Source of the DNA: Neoconidiobolus thromboides FSU 785
Taxonomy: Eukaryota > Entomophthoromycota > Entomophthoromycetes > Entomophthorales > Neoconidiobolaceae
Assembly (NCBI GenBank): GCA_025603075.1
Contig: MU626467.1
Coordinates: 1-33,589 of the forward strand
DNA length: 33,589 nucleotides
Direction: 5' to 3'
In this document: positions 21,869 to 31,487 of the stretch, piece after piece
How positions within the stretch are numbered: the first letter of the stretch is position 1
Layout: every line of letters begins with the position of its first letter
Position numbers and translations under genes: made by a program
The notes under the pieces: model-generated
Told to the model about the DNA's origin: nothing
Seen by the model: only the letters and a program-made list of their open reading frames with translations
Database searches by the model: none

Positions 21869-22924
21869 TTATTGAATAGACCTAGACCTAGATCTAGATT
21901 TAGATATAGAACGACTAACACTTCTGCCATATTTTTTAGAGTATCTACCTTTAGAGTTACTTCTAGAAGTATAACTATATCTACGTGGTGGACTATAATC
22001 TCTTCCTCTTGAAACGGATCGAATTGGGGAACGAGATAAAGATCTAGAACGAGATCTGTATCTATTTGGGGAATAAACCGGTCTATAAACTCTTCGATTT
22101 CTTATTGGTGCTCGATATCTACGGACTGGGGAGCGGCTAAAGGATCTTCTGCGGAAATTACGTCCTCGATAATTATTCCTTCTATTACGGTAAACTGGAG
22201 CTAAGTAAAAGTTAGATTTAATAAATAAAAAAGAAAATTAAGTTACAGCGAATTGGAGACCTTGCTCTTCTTTCTACTAAATATCTCACGCTTATTTCAT
22301 TACCATCAATATATCCCTATTAATTTCATTAATATTTTTCTATTTTCCTATACTATCATTTTACCAAGTCCATTGAACCCATAGCAATATCGGTTTCTTC
22401 TTTAGTAGAAAAAAGTACAGCAGCTTTACCTTTAATTTCTTTTCCTAATACACAGTTATTAATTTCAAACTAGTTATAAAAAAACCAACCTGGAGCTCTT
22501 AATGGGAATTGAATATCTTCAATTTTACCAAATAAACTAAATATTTCAATTAAATGATCTTTTGTAACATTTTTAGTAAGATTGGAAACCTCAAGTTTAG
22601 GAACTTTGTCTCTGCTAGAAACAGAGCTAAATGAGCGTCTACTCCTTGATGAATAAGAACGGGATCTATCTCTTATTGGTGATCTTGAAACAGATCTCGA
22701 CCTTGAAACGGATCTATATCTAAAATTATTAGTCATTTTTAATTTATTAATTTGGTACTCCTTACCTTCTTGGTAGCGATCTTGAACGAGATCTTGAACG
22801 AGAATAGGAATAAGAGCGTGAAGGTGATTTTGATCTTGAAACTGCCTTTTCTCTCTTAGGTGATTCAGAGCCCCTAATAATTGTAATTAATCTCTTGGCT
22901 TTGTTGTTTTCATTTTATTTACAT
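21869..22924 (-). CDS. RNPS1: RNPS1-like SR-rich RNA-binding protein
   Basis: Six coding exons (22924-22923, 22873-22766, 22719-22490, 22444-22365, 22316-22247, 22200-21869) give 273 residues; introns are 45-49 nt. RNPS1 is a splicing activator and exon-junction-complex (ASAP/PSAP) component in the nucleus. An N-terminal RS domain (SRSYSYSRSRSRSRSLPRR) precedes one RRM, KLEVSNLTKNVTKDHLIEIF...GKIEDIQFPLRAPG|KEIKGKAAVLFSTKEE...MGSMDLGYIDGNEISVRYL, whose LxVSNLTKNVTKDH block is characteristic of RNPS1. A long second RS domain ends the protein. The start codon is unusual: AT ends exon 1 and G begins exon 2, giving MGSESPKREK. An in-frame TAA lies two codons upstream and no other in-frame ATG exists before the RRM. 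The ATG at 22736 lies inside an intron. The gene is divergent from the adaptin-like gene, about 370 bp apart. Confidence 0.87.
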
Positions 22925-23296
22925 GAATTATTAATTTAGAAAATACAAAATTTTTTCACACTTTTAGATTCTTTTTTAGAGCCAGCTTACAAATCTATCT
23001 CTTTTGATTGGCTCGTTTTCTTACCCTTTCCTTAGCATTCTTTGTTTTTAAAATAATATACTAAAACAGATTCTGTATGCTAATTTTCTCTTAATATAAA
23101 TATTGATGCTTTTTGAACACAAGACAGCAAAGTAATTATAAAAAATAAAAATTGATTTTTTATACAAATGTATTTATTATACTTAAAAATTTCAAATTAT
23201 TTAATTGATTTAAAACAAAAGCTCAACTTTTGCAACTGAAAATTGACCATAAATAAATTACGTCACTAAAATGAGATTATATTTTTTAAATAAATA
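22925..23296. promoter_or_regulatory. Shared divergent promoter region
   Basis: About 370 bp separate the RNPS1-like start (minus) from the adaptin-like start (plus), so this must hold both promoters. It is AT-rich with several T- and A-tracts. No clear TATA box is placed consistently for either gene, as is usual for housekeeping genes. Confidence 0.45.
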
Positions 23297-25976
23297 ATGA
23301 TGAATCGATTTTTCCAAGCAATAAAAGAAGCTTTAGATGATATTGACGTTGAGTCAGATGCTTCAGAAGTAGAGGAAGGAGAAGAAGAAGGAAAGATAAG
23401 CTTAGAAGTCATAGCGGATAATGATGAGTATGAGCTAATTAATAATAAAATCCCCAATTCAACTTACTCGTTCAACCTTAATGATTCCAATTATTTTGTT
23501 TCAGAAAAAAGCTATGAGTTCAATTTTTGGTGTAAAAAAATATCTTCGTTTGAAAACAAAGAAGTAAAAGTAGTCAGAGCTTATTTAGAACATTAATATT
23601 GAAATTTATAGTTGCTTGAGGACTTTATTAAGTTGGAAAATAACAAAGTAGTAAAAAAAATAGTCTCGTACAAGGAAGTAGCTTTAAACGAGGTAAGTTG
23701 TGACTTTATTTATTTACAATAAATAAGCTTATTTTAAGATTCCATTTAAATAGATAGAAATTTATGAAAACTTAAATAAACTGCATTATATGCAACTTAT
23801 ATGGCCTAGTGTTGGAGTAAATAAAGAAGAATGGGTTCATCAAGCAATCAAACTAGCTAACTCTCATTTAGAGATTAATTTTGCGACTAAAAACATTTCC
23901 TTTTCAGAGAAAGTGGCCAATTCTATCATGAAAAGTATGAAGGATAGTAGATTAAAAAAGATATCTTTGATAAGTAACTAAGTACTTAAAATCTGTTATA
24001 TAATAGTAATAATATGTTTTAAGATTTATATGCCATGTTGTCTACCAGCATTAGTACCAGTTTTAATGAGATTCAGACTACTATGATTTCGCTTTCAATG
24101 TTGTTTAACATTATTCAAAAAGTAAGCTTTATTAGTTTATTTGTTATTAGCAGTGATAATACCTTAATAAGGATTTAAAAAGTGACAATGAAAGTAACGT
24201 TATTTTAGCTCTAAAGGCATTAAGCTGGTTTCCAGATATGGAACTTGTAATCGAATTATTACCTATTATATTTAAACTATTCAACAAAGCACAAAAAGAG
24301 AACAAGTAAGTAACTAGTAAATGATGTTACTTTATATTGACAATTTCTAGCGTAAAAATAATGAAGTATAGTTTGGAATTAATCCATAGGATCACTGCGC
24401 ACAAAAAAGATATAGAAAATATTAACTTAGAATTTGGTGTAGAAATATCTCAATTAATACAAATATTACTAATAGCATTAAAAATGGATGAGTTAAATGA
24501 AATTGGTTTAAATATAGCTTTATTAATAGTTTCAATACCTGGGTTTCCCATTAAAACTATAATATTCTCAGTGACAGCTCTTATTTCAAAATTAAGTTCC
24601 ATCTTCAGTAAATCAACTAATGTTTATAAAAACTTGAATTCACCTTGGACGCAAATAAAAGCACTAAGAATTATAAATGTTGCTGTATCAAACAACTTGT
24701 CCTTAGATAAAATATTTTTACCGCTAGTTATTGATTGCTTTATTAATGCTTCAAATAATATGAGAGGCGGAAGCGGTAATTGAAAACAGATAGAGGATTT
24801 TAAAGTAGCTTATTTATTATTTTATATTAGGTATATTATTTGAGTGCTCCGTTATCCTTGGTAATATGAAGTTAAATAACGAAGATAAAAATTTAATCAG
24901 TGAAAATCAAAAAATCATCAACCACATCAACAAATGTTTGAATGAGCTATTCAATGCTAATCAACCAATAATGTGTCGTTTAGCTTCAAAAATTATGTTA
25001 TCGCTATTGCCACACGCTGATTTATTAAATTTTATGGATTATTTCCATACTTTGTTATCGTTACTTAATTACACTCCTGATATTTCTATTTTAGTAATCA
25101 TTTGTTTTTCAATTTAATAGTTTTGATTAACGTTTTAGGCATGGAAAATTATACTTGAGTTAAAACTTAGTAATGAACAGTTTTATCAAAGTTATATTAC
25201 TATTGAAGATTATCGATTATTAATCAAAGCATCTAATTTATGGATTCATTCTATTGAAAATAGCATGATATTGAATGAAAATAATCAGAATAGCTTTATC
25301 CTTATTAATATAATTGTAGCAAAAATAATACAAAAAATTGATAAAAACAATGACGGAAATGATAGAAATGGATATGATAAACTAAATGAAGATATTTCAC
25401 CAATATCTATTATCATTCAATTGGAGGATTTATTATTTAAAACTAAATTCAAATATTTGGAACCATACATGTCATTGATAATCAAAGTAAGCATTTTGTA
25501 TTTAAAGTATATACGATTAATATTAGTCTAGATTATTAAGGTATTATATAAGCAACTTGAAAACTGTATTGAACAGATTGAGCTTTTAATAGCAGATAAT
25601 TTAATAGATAATATGAAATCAATATGTAATAAGTTAATAATTTATTGTGAGGAATATCAAGGTAATCATTATAGTTATAGTTATAGTTTTTAATTAATAT
25701 TGTCATAGAAGGTCAACTTTCAGATCAAGTGATGGAGATAGCTCAATTGCACCTTATTTTATTTCAAAAAATTATTCATCATTTTAAAATTACTCATAGT
25801 CAACCTATTTTGCCTTTGAAACCACAGTCATTATCTATACTTTGTCATTGGGATAGTCTACTAAAAGTAAGTTATTTTTATCAATTAATGGTTGAACTTA
25901 TATTGATATCAAATAGTATGAAATATTAGCTCATCTAGATGAGAACGATTATCTTAAATTTTATTTGAAAATCTAA
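23297..25976 (+). CDS. Divergent adaptin-like alpha-solenoid protein
   Basis: I reconstruct eleven exons: 23297-23563, 23612-23692, 23754-23973, 24024-24121, 24172-24305, 24351-24775, 24831-25093, 25139-25486, 25532-25661, 25709-25866, 25917-25976. All joins are in phase, giving 727 residues; introns are 45-61 nt. The N-terminus is acidic (SDASEVEEGEEEG). The body is helical HEAT/ARM-like. The block order resembles large adaptins of AP complexes: KKISLINLYAML (like KRIGYL), FNIIQKDLKSDNESNVILAL, ALISKLSSIF, SPWTQIKALRIINVA and GILFECSVILGNM (like GNAILYEC). No ear domain is evident, so it matches trunk-only length. AP-1/2/3/4 chain identity cannot be decided, and another solenoid family remains possible. 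Its stop lies 21 bp from the stop of the convergent gene. Confidence 0.6.
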
Positions 25977-25997
25977 ATTATTCAACAGAAAATACAA

Positions 25998-26237
25998 TCA
26001 TTTATTTTCATGCTCACACTCGTAGTCACTAAGCTTCATGCATAGTGAAATCGGGAGTACACCAAAAAGTTCTGCATAATGGAATTCATTATTATATAGT
26101 TTACTTCCAATTTCTTTAAGTGTGTCTTGAACCTTAGTTACGACCTCTCGACATGTTTTTACTTTTGTTTCTCTCTCCATAAACATGTTAACCTCATCTT
26201 GATATTTTTCAATATTTGGTATGTCTTTATTTTCCAT
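25998..26237 (-). CDS. Small conserved-looking protein, unknown
   Basis: This single ATG-initiated frame encodes 79 residues in good context (A-rich leader, AAAATGG). The protein is charged and helical, probably coiled-coil in its first 50 residues (MERETKVKTCREVVTKVQDT), then has a short hydrophobic piece (FGVLPISLCMKLSDYECE). Cysteines are at 29, 66 and 74. There is no signal peptide or transmembrane span. The composition suggests a small subunit of a larger assembly, but I recognise no family. It converges on the adaptin-like gene with only 21 bp between stop codons, so the two transcripts should overlap at their 3' ends. Confidence 0.6.
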   Translation of the reverse strand: MENKDIPNIEKYQDEVNMFMERETKVKTCREVVTKVQDTLKEIGSKLYNNEFHYAELFGVLPISLCMKLSDYECEHENK

Positions 26238-26244
26238 TTTATTT

Positions 26245-26272
26245 TTATTCTTATTCTTATTCTTATTCTTAT
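26245..26272 (-). repeat. Microsatellite (TTATTC)n upstream of small gene
   Basis: About four to five TTATTC hexamers (AAGAAT-type on the minus strand) lie immediately upstream of the ATG at 26237. They would fall in the 5' leader or core promoter. Confidence 0.7.
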
Positions 26273-26277
26273 TTTTT

Positions 26278-27186
26278 AACTATCATGATTGATTATATAT
26301 ATACTTTTGAATTTTAATATAAAATTAGAATGTGATAATATTTCAGTAAAATATAATACTGCGCGCTATTTAAACTAGTTTATTGGGTGAAATGAGATAG
26401 ATTGATGTTCTAGTATTGTAGAATATGCTTAGTATTCTACTAAGCATTACCAAAGGACATAACTTTATAAAATTTTTACTACTGAAACTAAAATCGAAGT
26501 TTCTAGTTACTTTTTAAAAATCATAGATTAATTTGTAGGTTTCTGTAAAATAAATTCAAAACAAGAGAACTTTAATTTTGTGGCTAAAACAAAAATAATG
26601 ATATAGTTTATGATTATTATAATGTGGATAATAAATATTTGTTTAAATAACCGTTAATTTTAGTAGGATCATGAAAGCCTATATGTGAAGTGTTTCAATA
26701 AAAAAGCATAATGATTTTATTACAGCAGTATTTTTAGCTTATCACGGCTACATCAAGAAAAATTTTTAAACTAATTGAAAAAACTTTTGACAATTATAAA
26801 AACAAAAGTAGACAAAGATGAGTAAAGTATAAAATATTGTAATGAATCAAAAGTTATGATTAAAACTATTATAATTTTCGTTATAAATTGTCATATTTTG
26901 CTTATCATTTTCAATGATAATTCGAAATATTTTAAATCAGTTTTCTCAGGTTTTCTTTGATATAGATGTGATAGGTTGAAATATATTTTAAACAATCTAA
27001 AGTAACCTAGTATAATGATATTTTTAATATAAACAAAACAACAATTGTTTTACTGTTATTTTTTAAATAAGTAAATAAAAGCCATTGTTTTCTCCATTGC
27101 TATCTATAATATAATTATTAAATACTTAGTATAAAAGTTACAAAATACAATAGCATTGTTTTTGTAGGTTATAAAGATAAATACTT
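26278..27186. other. AT-rich intergenic region
   Basis: I see no gene, RNA or element here. All frames are stop-dense and the sequence is mostly A/T tracts. Confidence 0.6.
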
Positions 27187-28006
27187 TCCTTTAGAACTTA
27201 ATAAACTATCCTTATAACAAAACCATCGAACCTTTACAACAAAATTTATAATATAAGTACTTTTGTTTATTTTGTAAATAGTTTTTTTTCTAATTTTAAA
27301 TACCTTAACTTACTAAACCCTTATTTAACTTGCATATTTACCAAAAAAAATTGAAGGTGAAGAATTTACTACCTCAACTAACTGTGAGATACCTTAAGCC
27401 GATGAGCAAGTATTAATTAAGTCATAGTTTTATAACTAATACTCTAAATACTCAACAAAATCCAGGTAAATATACTTTAAGCTTTATTAAAAAGCACCAA
27501 TTAAGGAGGTCTACAGATAGTTATAGAGCATGGGATAAACCAGAGCTAGGATCGAACGCTGGTAGTCTAAAGGGAGTAATATCTTTTGGATTTGTTTTTT
27601 ATAGCACCGGCTTTGTCTTGTCAAAATAATTGTAGTAGCAAGTTTTTTTTTAATAAAGCCCTGGGTCTACTAACCTGATTACTATACAAAAAAGTTTCCG
27701 AATCCATTTGATTTAAGTGAAAGTATAGAATCAACTAATAAATCCGAAGAGGATATTTGGAAGTCTATAAAAACTGAGTTGCACAGTGGACTGGATTAGC
27801 TAGAATTTTTTTAAATGATACAATGGAGTATGATAAAACTGCTTACAATTTGATAACTACTAGCTGTTTAGTTCTTTAAGCATTTAAAATATGCAAATTA
27901 TAACCCTTTTTATATATTCATTTTCCTTACCATCCCACTTGAAATAAACATTACAGTCTATCAGTAAGTACTCTCATTTACAAAGATCTGTGACATTTGA
28001 GGATTA
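27187..28006 (+). pseudogene. Diverged tandem repeat copy 1 (decayed gene)
   Basis: This ~0.8-kb stretch aligns in order with 28160-29000. Matching blocks include TAAAC-rich openings, GAATTTACTACCTCAACTAA versus GAATTTGCTAACTCAGTTAA, ACCAGAGCTAGGATC versus ACCAGAGCTGGGATC, and CCATCCCACTTGAAATAAAC versus TCACCCCACTTCAAATAGAT. Frame fragments such as EGEEFTTSTNCEIP and ITTSCLVL are broken by stops. It looks like a dead duplicate of a membrane-type protein gene. An element copy begins where it ends. Confidence 0.5.
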
Positions 28007-28112
28007 ATACGAGGATGTTTTTTTTGGTTTCATCGCTTTCTCTCTTTTTGAGCGCTATTTAAGCAGAAAGATTGTTAGTAAAATCCTCAAATAAAAGAAT
28101 ACATCTCCATAT
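28007..28112 (+). mobile_element. MITE-like element copy, plus orientation
   Basis: This 106-bp copy starts ATACGAGGATGTTTTTTTTG, has GAGCGCTATTTAAGCAGAAA in the core and ends AATACATCTCCATAT. It sits at the junction of the two diverged tandem copies. Confidence 0.8.
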
Positions 28113-28160
28113 GGGGATGTGTTTTTTTGTTTAAGGATTTTACTACAATCTTTATACGTT
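28109..28160 (-). mobile_element. Truncated MITE-like copy, tail to tail
   Basis: This copy shares the ATAT terminus with the preceding element and runs in minus orientation (ATATGGGGATGTGTTTTTTT, TTAAGGATTTTACTACAATC), then stops after about 52 bp. The two ends form the near-palindrome ACATCTCCATATGGGGATGT. Confidence 0.75.
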
Positions 28161-29000
28161 TTCTTTATAGAACCATAAACCATTAGTATAAGATGGTTAA
28201 GATTTATGCTAGTATATATTTTTTATTAAAAATAATTTTCATTTTAATATCTTAACTTTCCTGAGCTCTAATCTAACCTATATATTTATCAATACGATAT
28301 TTAAAGCGAATTTGCTAACTCAGTTAACCCTAAAGCGCCTCAAGCCTATAAGCAAGTACCAACTAAATTGTTGTATCATAAATAACACTCTAAAGACTCA
28401 TCGAATGTCTGAAAAGCCTAACTTGAATTTCATTAAAGAAAACCTACAAAAAAGGACCATGCCAATTTATACACCCAATAATAGACCAGAGCTGGGATCT
28501 AGTCCTAGAACCTTGGGAGAAGCTTATGCTTTACACTTGTAATTTCTAGTTTAATTGTTACGGGATTAGCTTTAACCTGTCAACATAAATAGCAAGTTAG
28601 TAAAAGCCCCAAAAAGTTGGTGTCTATCAACCCAGAGCCTACTAACTCGTTTCCATTACTTTTAGACAAGTTTGAAAAATTACTTGGTTTAGATGAAGGT
28701 ATAATATCAATTAATGGAACTGAATTAAGCGTTGTAAAATTCATACATACATATATATATATTTGAGTGATGGACTCGAATATCTAAAAAAATAATAAAA
28801 CAAGGCAATCAAATATGAAAAGATTGTTTACTATTTAATAGCTGTCAGCTGCTTGGTTTTCTTAGCTTGTCAAATTCCAAAACTGCAATCTTTTTTTACA
28901 TCCGTTTTGTTTATCACCCCACTTCAAATAGATAATACACTCTATTAACAAGTACCTTCGCCCATAATAATCTATTGCACTTGGGGCTTAATATGGTCGC
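28161..29000 (+). pseudogene. Diverged tandem repeat copy 2 (decayed gene)
   Basis: This is the partner of 27187-28006 and is better preserved. Coding-like pieces lie in shifting frames: EFANSVNPKAPQAYKQVPTK near 28305-28370; a hydrophobic span LVISSLIVTGLALTCQ near 28535-28590; after a TAG, SKSPKKLVSINPEPTNSFPL and LLGLDEGIISINGTELSVVK; then a second hydrophobic span IAVSCLVFLACQIPK near 28840-28885. This suggests a decayed multi-pass or secreted protein. The 28312-28542 open frame overlaps it but is probably not the ancestral frame throughout. I do not recognise the family. Confidence 0.5.
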
Positions 29001-29075
29001 TCTGGAATCTTTTGCTAGAATAACATGCCTTATGTTTGGCGTTGAACAATTTCTGGTCTTTTATTTAAGTAGGTG

Positions 29076-29468
29076 ATGATAGCTACTTTAGGGCGACGAA
29101 CAGCTATTAAAGCTTTACCCAAGGTTCATAATGGCTCAAAGTTAAGCCCTAGTATAGGAGAATCTGGGTCTATCTTTGTTTCAATAGGTTATACTACACA
29201 CAATCTTCCAAATAAAAAGTTTAGCGTTGTCTCTATACCTTTTCTTGAATTTAGTTTAAAACACTTATTGGTCTTCTTTATGGGACTAGATTTTGTTGGG
29301 ATTGTTGGAGGATGGAAAGCAATTGATCATTGTGTAAGTATCTATTTTTAAAATTTTAATTTCATTTACCATTTTTAGGCGCGTTTTATTAGAGCTTTGT
29401 TTGGATTGTTATATGCCAAATATGGCAGCGATTGGATTTGGATTCCAATTCAAAAGAAAGTTTTTTGA
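29076..29468 (+). CDS. Small membrane protein, possibly mitochondrial
   Basis: Two exons (29076-29333 and 29379-29468, 45-nt intron GTAAGT...TTTTAG) give 115 residues. The intron matches those of the neighbouring genes in size and signals, and removing it keeps the frame, which supports a real gene. The N-terminus MIATLGRRTAIKALPKVHNG is basic and lacks acidic residues, as in mitochondrial presequences. A hydrophobic span (HLLVFFMGLDFVGIVGGW) is probably one membrane segment, and a second weaker one (FIRALFGLLYAKYG) follows. No family is recognised. It lies directly after the decayed tandem copies; whether it is related to them is unclear. Confidence 0.5.
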
Positions 29469-30391
29469 TATTATGGATTTATTAGAAAAACAAAATCAGA
29501 AATAATACAGCTATTAAAGCTCAATTAAGCATTTTTTATAGAAATTATTCGGCTTCTATTTGTTTAAATGCTTTATAAAAAGTCTATTCCTTCAGTTTTA
29601 ATAAAATTTGTATCAAAACTCTTATTTCTGAATAATTAGTAAAATGGTGCACATTTGAAACTTAACAGTTGGTTAATAAAAATGTTAGGCTTTAAATGAG
29701 CTTTACTTTTTTAAAAGCCATAAATCGTTTGTAGAAATGAAACAATTATTATTTAGCCTTATTTAGTTTTAAATATCAACTAGGTGAAGCCGAGAACATA
29801 CCTTATAAATACAATATTTGGATTATAACAAGTAAGATGATCTCAAAAGTTTACTTTTACTTCAGGGATAGATTACTTAAACTATCATGAAGAGTATTTT
29901 TTGCAATTGATTATTTTTGTTGTGTAAAAGTTAAGAGTATCCGAATTTACAAAAGTTAGGAGCCTCATTTTCAACCATGTAAGTATATTAATCTTTAACC
30001 CTTAATCACATATACTATCATCTGGTCTGCGCTTTTTAACTTTCTATGCAGAATTTTATTTAATGCTCTATTTATATTATTTTATAGCTTTGGTAACATT
30101 AAGCTATAAAAATATATTTTCATGCACTCCTTTGTTTTCCTCTTATATCGAGAATTTTAATTTCCCACCCTTTATGAATGGAAAGAATTTAAGAATCTAG
30201 CAGCTGAACGGTATTCACGTTTTTAGTTTTGGATATTCTATTTTCTTCAAAAATAATTTAAGTTATTGTTTTTTATGAGAAAATTCTTAATAAAAAATAC
30301 AAAATGATCACAAGATTTTTTAGACCCGCTTCATCATAATCTGCTAAAGAATAGGATTAGTTTATGCTATTTTCAGAAAGCCTAAATACTA
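29469..30391. other. Intergenic region
   Basis: I see no gene, RNA or element in this ~0.9-kb AT-rich stretch. The 3' part is the upstream region of the lipase gene. Confidence 0.6.
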
Positions 30392-30399
30392 TATAAATA
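30392..30399 (+). promoter_or_regulatory. Candidate TATA box of the lipase gene
   Basis: TATAAATA lies about 36-43 nt upstream of the ATG at 30435. Start-site spacing of ~30 nt would leave a very short leader. It resembles the arrangement at the other secreted-enzyme gene in the window. Confidence 0.5.
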
Positions 30400-30434
30400 A
30401 AGAAAATAGGTCATATATATTATTAAAAAATACA

Positions 30435-31487
30435 ATGTTAAAAATTATCAAGTTGTTTACGTTTGCTTTATGTATATGTACTACTACTACATACAAAGTC
30501 AATGCTAGGAATGAATCATCAGCTTCAGTAGTCAGTGTTAGGCGGGCAGTTTCGCCCAAAGGCAGTAACTTTCTAATAGCGGACGTAGCTGCCTTTACAA
30601 AAGATATATTTGCCCCTAGTCTTATTCAAGACTTTTATAAAGTATTTGTGCAACTGCCGCCGAAGAAATTGGTGTCACCAAGAAACGTTAAGCATGGCAC
30701 CATTGAAGATATCCGTAAGAATTTAGTTCGCTCCTTAATTTCTACATGTCCAGCAGAAAAGATCCTCAACCAACAATGCCTTTGTGAACAAACCTATACA
30801 AATATTAAGATTTTCCAAAATGATGATTTTGATTCTTTAGTAACTGTTGCTACAGATGAACAGGATAAATTAATTCTTGTTTCTTATCGTGCTTCATTAA
30901 CTGCTCAAAATTGGGTTACTAATTTCGAATATCCTATGGTTGATTTACCTACTGCAAAAGAGGGTGTGAAAGTACATCATGGGTTTTATTCCAATTACCT
31001 TTCCAGCTATTTCCCTGTACGTAATGCTGTTATTGAATTACTTGATAATCCTATATACAAAAATTTTACGCTACATATAACTGGATATAGTCTAGGAGCT
31101 TCAACTGCAACGATCTCTCTTCCAGATTGGGTTTCTCTTCTTAAATCAAGGTATGATCATAGAAAGATAGAAGCCTATGCTTACGCTTCTCCTCGTCCAG
31201 GAAATGAAGGATTTGCCCAATATATTGCAGATTTGAATGTACCAATAACTAGATACTCTAATAGGAATGATGTTGTTCCTCAACTTGGACCAAGGTCTGG
31301 CGGCTTTGTCCATGCTGCACCAGAAATTCATGAAAGATATATTGGATTTGGTAGAACCGAACTAATTGAATGTAGCCAGGAGTATGATGAAGATCCAAAT
31401 TGTGGTTATAAAGAAAACTTCCCAGTGTCATTAGCTATGCATTTGGCACCTTTAAATGGATTAATACCCTTACCCCCTTACTGCTAA
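30435..31487 (+). CDS. Secreted class-3 (fungal) lipase
   Basis: This intronless 350-residue alpha/beta hydrolase of the Lipase_3 family hydrolyses ester bonds of acylglycerols outside the cell. A signal peptide (about residues 1-24, MLKIIKLFTFALCICTTTTY) is followed by a propeptide-like region with basic residues. Motifs: YRASLTAQNWVTNF (oxyanion-loop region, compare FRGTxSxxNW), HHGFYSNY, the nucleophile elbow GYSLGAS with Ser219, YASPRPGNEGFAQYI, and NRNDVVPQLGP with the likely catalytic Asp279. The catalytic His is probably His336 (SLAMHLAPL). Cysteines are paired-looking (C105, C115, C117; C313, C323, C350), as usual for secreted lipases. The GYSLG elbow replaces the more common GHSLG. 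An AATAAA lies just after the stop. Confidence 0.94.
   Translation: MLKIIKLFTFALCICTTTTYKVNARNESSASVVSVRRAVSPKGSNFLIADVAAFTKDIFAPSLIQDFYKVFVQLPPKKLVSPRNVKHGTIEDIRKNLVRSLISTCPAEKILNQQCLCEQTYTNIKIFQNDDFDSLVTVATDEQDKLILVSYRASLTAQNWVTNFEYPMVDLPTAKEGVKVHHGFYSNYLSSYFPVRNAVIELLDNPIYKNFTLHITGYSLGASTATISLPDWVSLLKSRYDHRKIEAYAYASPRPGNEGFAQYIADLNVPITRYSNRNDVVPQLGPRSGGFVHAAPEIHERYIGFGRTELIECSQEYDEDPNCGYKENFPVSLAMHLAPLNGLIPLPPYC

Noticed and set aside
21815..22012. Plus-strand Arg/Thr/Ser-rich ORF
   Set aside because: Antisense of the C-terminal RS repeats of the RNPS1-like gene.
22470..22489. A 20-nt micro-intron (GTTGG...ACTAG) in the RNPS1-like gene
   Set aside because: It would leave the exons out of frame (immediate TGA). 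The 45-nt choice ending at 22445 restores the RRM in frame.
22470..22736. Stand-alone 88-residue ORF starting at the ATG at 22736
   Set aside because: The ATG lies inside the intron 22720-22765. The upstream RS exon joins in frame to 22719, and the reading through 22489 ends in a non-RRM tail.
31146..31331. Minus-strand ORF inside the lipase gene
   Set aside because: Antisense shadow of a gene with intact catalytic motifs.
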